Positions 6,457-7,628 of a DNA stretch of 7,628 bases are shown here, piece after piece. Every line of letters starts with the position of its first letter. Position 1 is the stretch's first letter. Under the pieces are notes generated by a model. That model did not search any database, had not been told where the DNA came from, and saw only the letters and a program-made list of their open reading frames with translations. The translations under genes were made by a program, and so were the position numbers. Source of the stretch: an uncultured Lachnospiraceae bacterium (GTDB taxonomy: Bacteria > Bacillota > Clostridia > Lachnospirales > Lachnospiraceae). The stretch is taken from assembly GCA_910578405.1 (NCBI GenBank), contig CAJTQO010000035.1, positions 30,059-37,686 of the forward strand. Reading direction: 5' to 3'.

Positions 6457-7473
6457 TTATCTTCTGCCCACTTCCGTATCCACCGCCGTAACCACACTAT
6501 GCGCCTTTATATATTCTACTATTTCCTCCAACCGGGTAAACGCTAACCCAACATAGCTGTCTGCCGCGCCATAATAAACAGCAATCCTGCCGCTTTCCGA
6601 ATCATGGATAGTGGCACAGGGGAAACACACATTGGGGACGAAGCCCCGCTCCTCGTACCATTCTTCCGGCGTCAACAGGAAATTCTCACAACGGTATTTC
6701 ACAATAGACGGATTGTCAAGATCCAGGATAGCCCCGCCGATAGAATACACATATCCGTTACAGGTCCCGCTCACCCCATGGTAAAACAACAGCCAGCCTT
6801 CCGTTGTCTCAATAGGCGCCGCGCCGCCGCCGATTTTTAACGATTCCCACCATTCATTCCCCTTCCCCATCACATGCCTGTGCCTGCCCCAATATACCAA
6901 ATCCGGACTCTCGCTGACAAATATATCGCCAAAAGGCGTATGTCCGCTGTCGCTTGGACGGCTCAGCATCACAAAATTACCGTTAATCTTCCTTGGGAAC
7001 AAAACCGCATTCCGGTTAAAAGGAAGGAACGGATTTTCCAACCGCACAAATGATTTGAAATCCGTTGTCTTTGCCAGCCCAATCGCCGCTCCGTAAAAAT
7101 CCTGACACCAAATAATATAGTAAACGTCTTCCACCTTTACAAGCCGAGGGTCATAGGCATACACCGGCATAAACGGCTTCCCCTCCTCATCCACAAACGG
7201 AATCTTCTCTTCCTCAAAATCCCAATGAATGGCATCCTGGCTCCTCCCCATATAAATGTATGGAATGCCGTTTACCTGCTCCCCGCGGAACACACCGATA
7301 AAACCATCCCCATACGGCATAACCGCACTGTTAAATATCCTCGCCACACCCTTCACCGGATTCCTGCCAATAACCGGATTTTCTGTATATCTCCAGATTG
7401 GCGCATTCTTCAACCCTTCCGGCCTTTCCTGCCAGGGCATATTCTTCACTGGTTCACTTATCATCTTCACCAT
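6457..7473 (-). CDS. GH130-family beta-mannoside phosphorylase
   Basis: This 338-residue protein matches GH130, five-bladed beta-propeller enzymes that split beta-mannosidic bonds with phosphate, giving mannose 1-phosphate. Visible family features are ENPVIGRNPV (31-40), ARIFNSAVMPYGDGFIGVFR (44-63) with a likely phosphate-contacting Arg63, MGRSQDAIHW (75-84), and AYDPRLVKVEDVYYI (106-120), where Asp108 is the expected general acid. Further conserved parts are SLKIGGGAAPIETTEGWLLF (211-230), YHGV and YYGAAD (300-305). Size and motifs favour the GH130_2 type (beta-1,4-mannooligosaccharide phosphorylase) over the longer mannosylglucose phosphorylases, but linkage and acceptor cannot be fixed by eye; a beta-1,2-mannoside enzyme is an alternative. 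There is no signal peptide, so it acts in the cytosol on imported oligosaccharides. The ATG has AGGAG at 7483-7487, nine bases away. No clear promoter is seen between the gene and the window edge; it may belong to an operon beginning outside the window. A transporter or mutase partner is not in view. Confidence 0.9.
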   Translation of the reverse strand: MVKMISEPVKNMPWQERPEGLKNAPIWRYTENPVIGRNPVKGVARIFNSAVMPYGDGFIGVFRGEQVNGIPYIYMGRSQDAIHWDFEEEKIPFVDEEGKPFMPVYAYDPRLVKVEDVYYIIWCQDFYGAAIGLAKTTDFKSFVRLENPFLPFNRNAVLFPRKINGNFVMLSRPSDSGHTPFGDIFVSESPDLVYWGRHRHVMGKGNEWWESLKIGGGAAPIETTEGWLLFYHGVSGTCNGYVYSIGGAILDLDNPSIVKYRCENFLLTPEEWYEERGFVPNVCFPCATIHDSESGRIAVYYGAADSYVGLAFTRLEEIVEYIKAHSVVTAVDTEVGRR

Positions 7474-7488
7474 TTTCCTATTCTCCTA

Positions 7489-7520
7489 TTCCAGTTCCGC
7501 ACTAACGCAAGAAATGCCAC
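7489..7520. repeat. Direct repeat copy 1 (32 bp)
   Basis: This 32-bp sequence begins TTCCAGTTCCGCACTAACGC and recurs at 7597-7628 with one difference (G at 7516, C at 7624). The period is 108 bp. It ends two bases from the AGGAG binding site of the GH130 gene, so the repeat makes up nearly all of the gene's visible upstream region. Confidence 0.9.
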
Positions 7521-7587
7521 TTCTATGGAAGAATTTCCTCTCGCTTTCGCTCCCTGAAATCCTTCCGGGCTTTTCTTGCTCTCGTGC
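7499..7587. repeat. Nested imperfect inverted repeat within the repeat unit
   Basis: Two stems nest. The inner one pairs GGAAGAATTTC (7527-7537) with GAAATCCTTCC (7556-7566), with one mismatch. The outer one pairs 7499-7514 with 7572-7587, identical at 13 of 16 positions, including the run GCAAGAAA/TTTCTTGC. The whole would fold into a long hairpin in either DNA or RNA. It has no U-tract placed for termination. Confidence 0.75.
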
Positions 7588-7596
7588 TGTTTTGAG

Positions 7597-7628
7597 TTCC
7601 AGTTCCGCACTAACGCAAGAAATCCCAC
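7597..7628. repeat. Direct repeat copy 2 (32 bp, at window edge)
   Basis: This is the second copy of the 32-bp sequence at 7489-7520, with a single mismatch. It runs to the last base of the window, so the true repeat may be longer and more units may follow outside. Confidence 0.9.

Noticed and set aside
7489..7628. CRISPR array of two repeats
   Set aside because: The 32-bp copies are of suitable length, but the 76-bp interval is long for a spacer and is itself palindromic with sequence in the repeat. Only two copies are seen and there are no cas genes.

Overview
The window carries five protein-coding genes, all on the minus strand. Protein styles, purine-rich Shine-Dalgarno sites and intrinsic terminators with U-tracts suggest a Firmicute, most likely a gut-type clostridium of the Lachnospiraceae. 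That placement is inference from protein character; no rRNA or other marker gene is present.

In the direction of transcription (high to low coordinates) the layout is as follows. (1) At the right edge, about 140 bp of repeat DNA: two nearly identical 32-bp copies with a nested inverted repeat between them, ending at the ribosome binding site of the next gene. (2) A GH130-family mannoside phosphorylase (6457-7473). (3) A gene-poor stretch (5919-6456) with an interrupted reading-frame remnant, a strong symmetric terminator (6155-6193) and a candidate promoter. (4) A transmembrane methyl-accepting chemotaxis protein (3699-5918), followed without any visible terminator by a class I mannose-6-phosphate isomerase, manA (2625-3578). 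(5) An intrinsic terminator (2525-2560) and one or two candidate promoters. (6) A fold-type I PLP-dependent aminotransferase (1190-2404), then a patatin-like phospholipase (240-1094), 97 bp apart and probably co-transcribed. (7) At the left edge, a 151-bp palindromic element (31-181) with perfect 30-bp terminal arms and an inner hairpin.

The clearest functional link is mannose metabolism. GH130 enzymes release mannose 1-phosphate from beta-mannosides. After a mutase step, which is not encoded here, ManA would convert mannose 6-phosphate to fructose 6-phosphate. The chemoreceptor lies between the two and shares a probable transcript with manA, so a sugar-sensing role is plausible but unproven. 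The aminotransferase and patatin genes look like ordinary housekeeping or accessory metabolism with no visible tie to the sugar genes.

I see no convincing new multi-gene system. The items most worth a second look are the two palindromic or repeat elements at the window edges, and the fact that a single UAG codon separates the chemoreceptor frame from the ManA frame.
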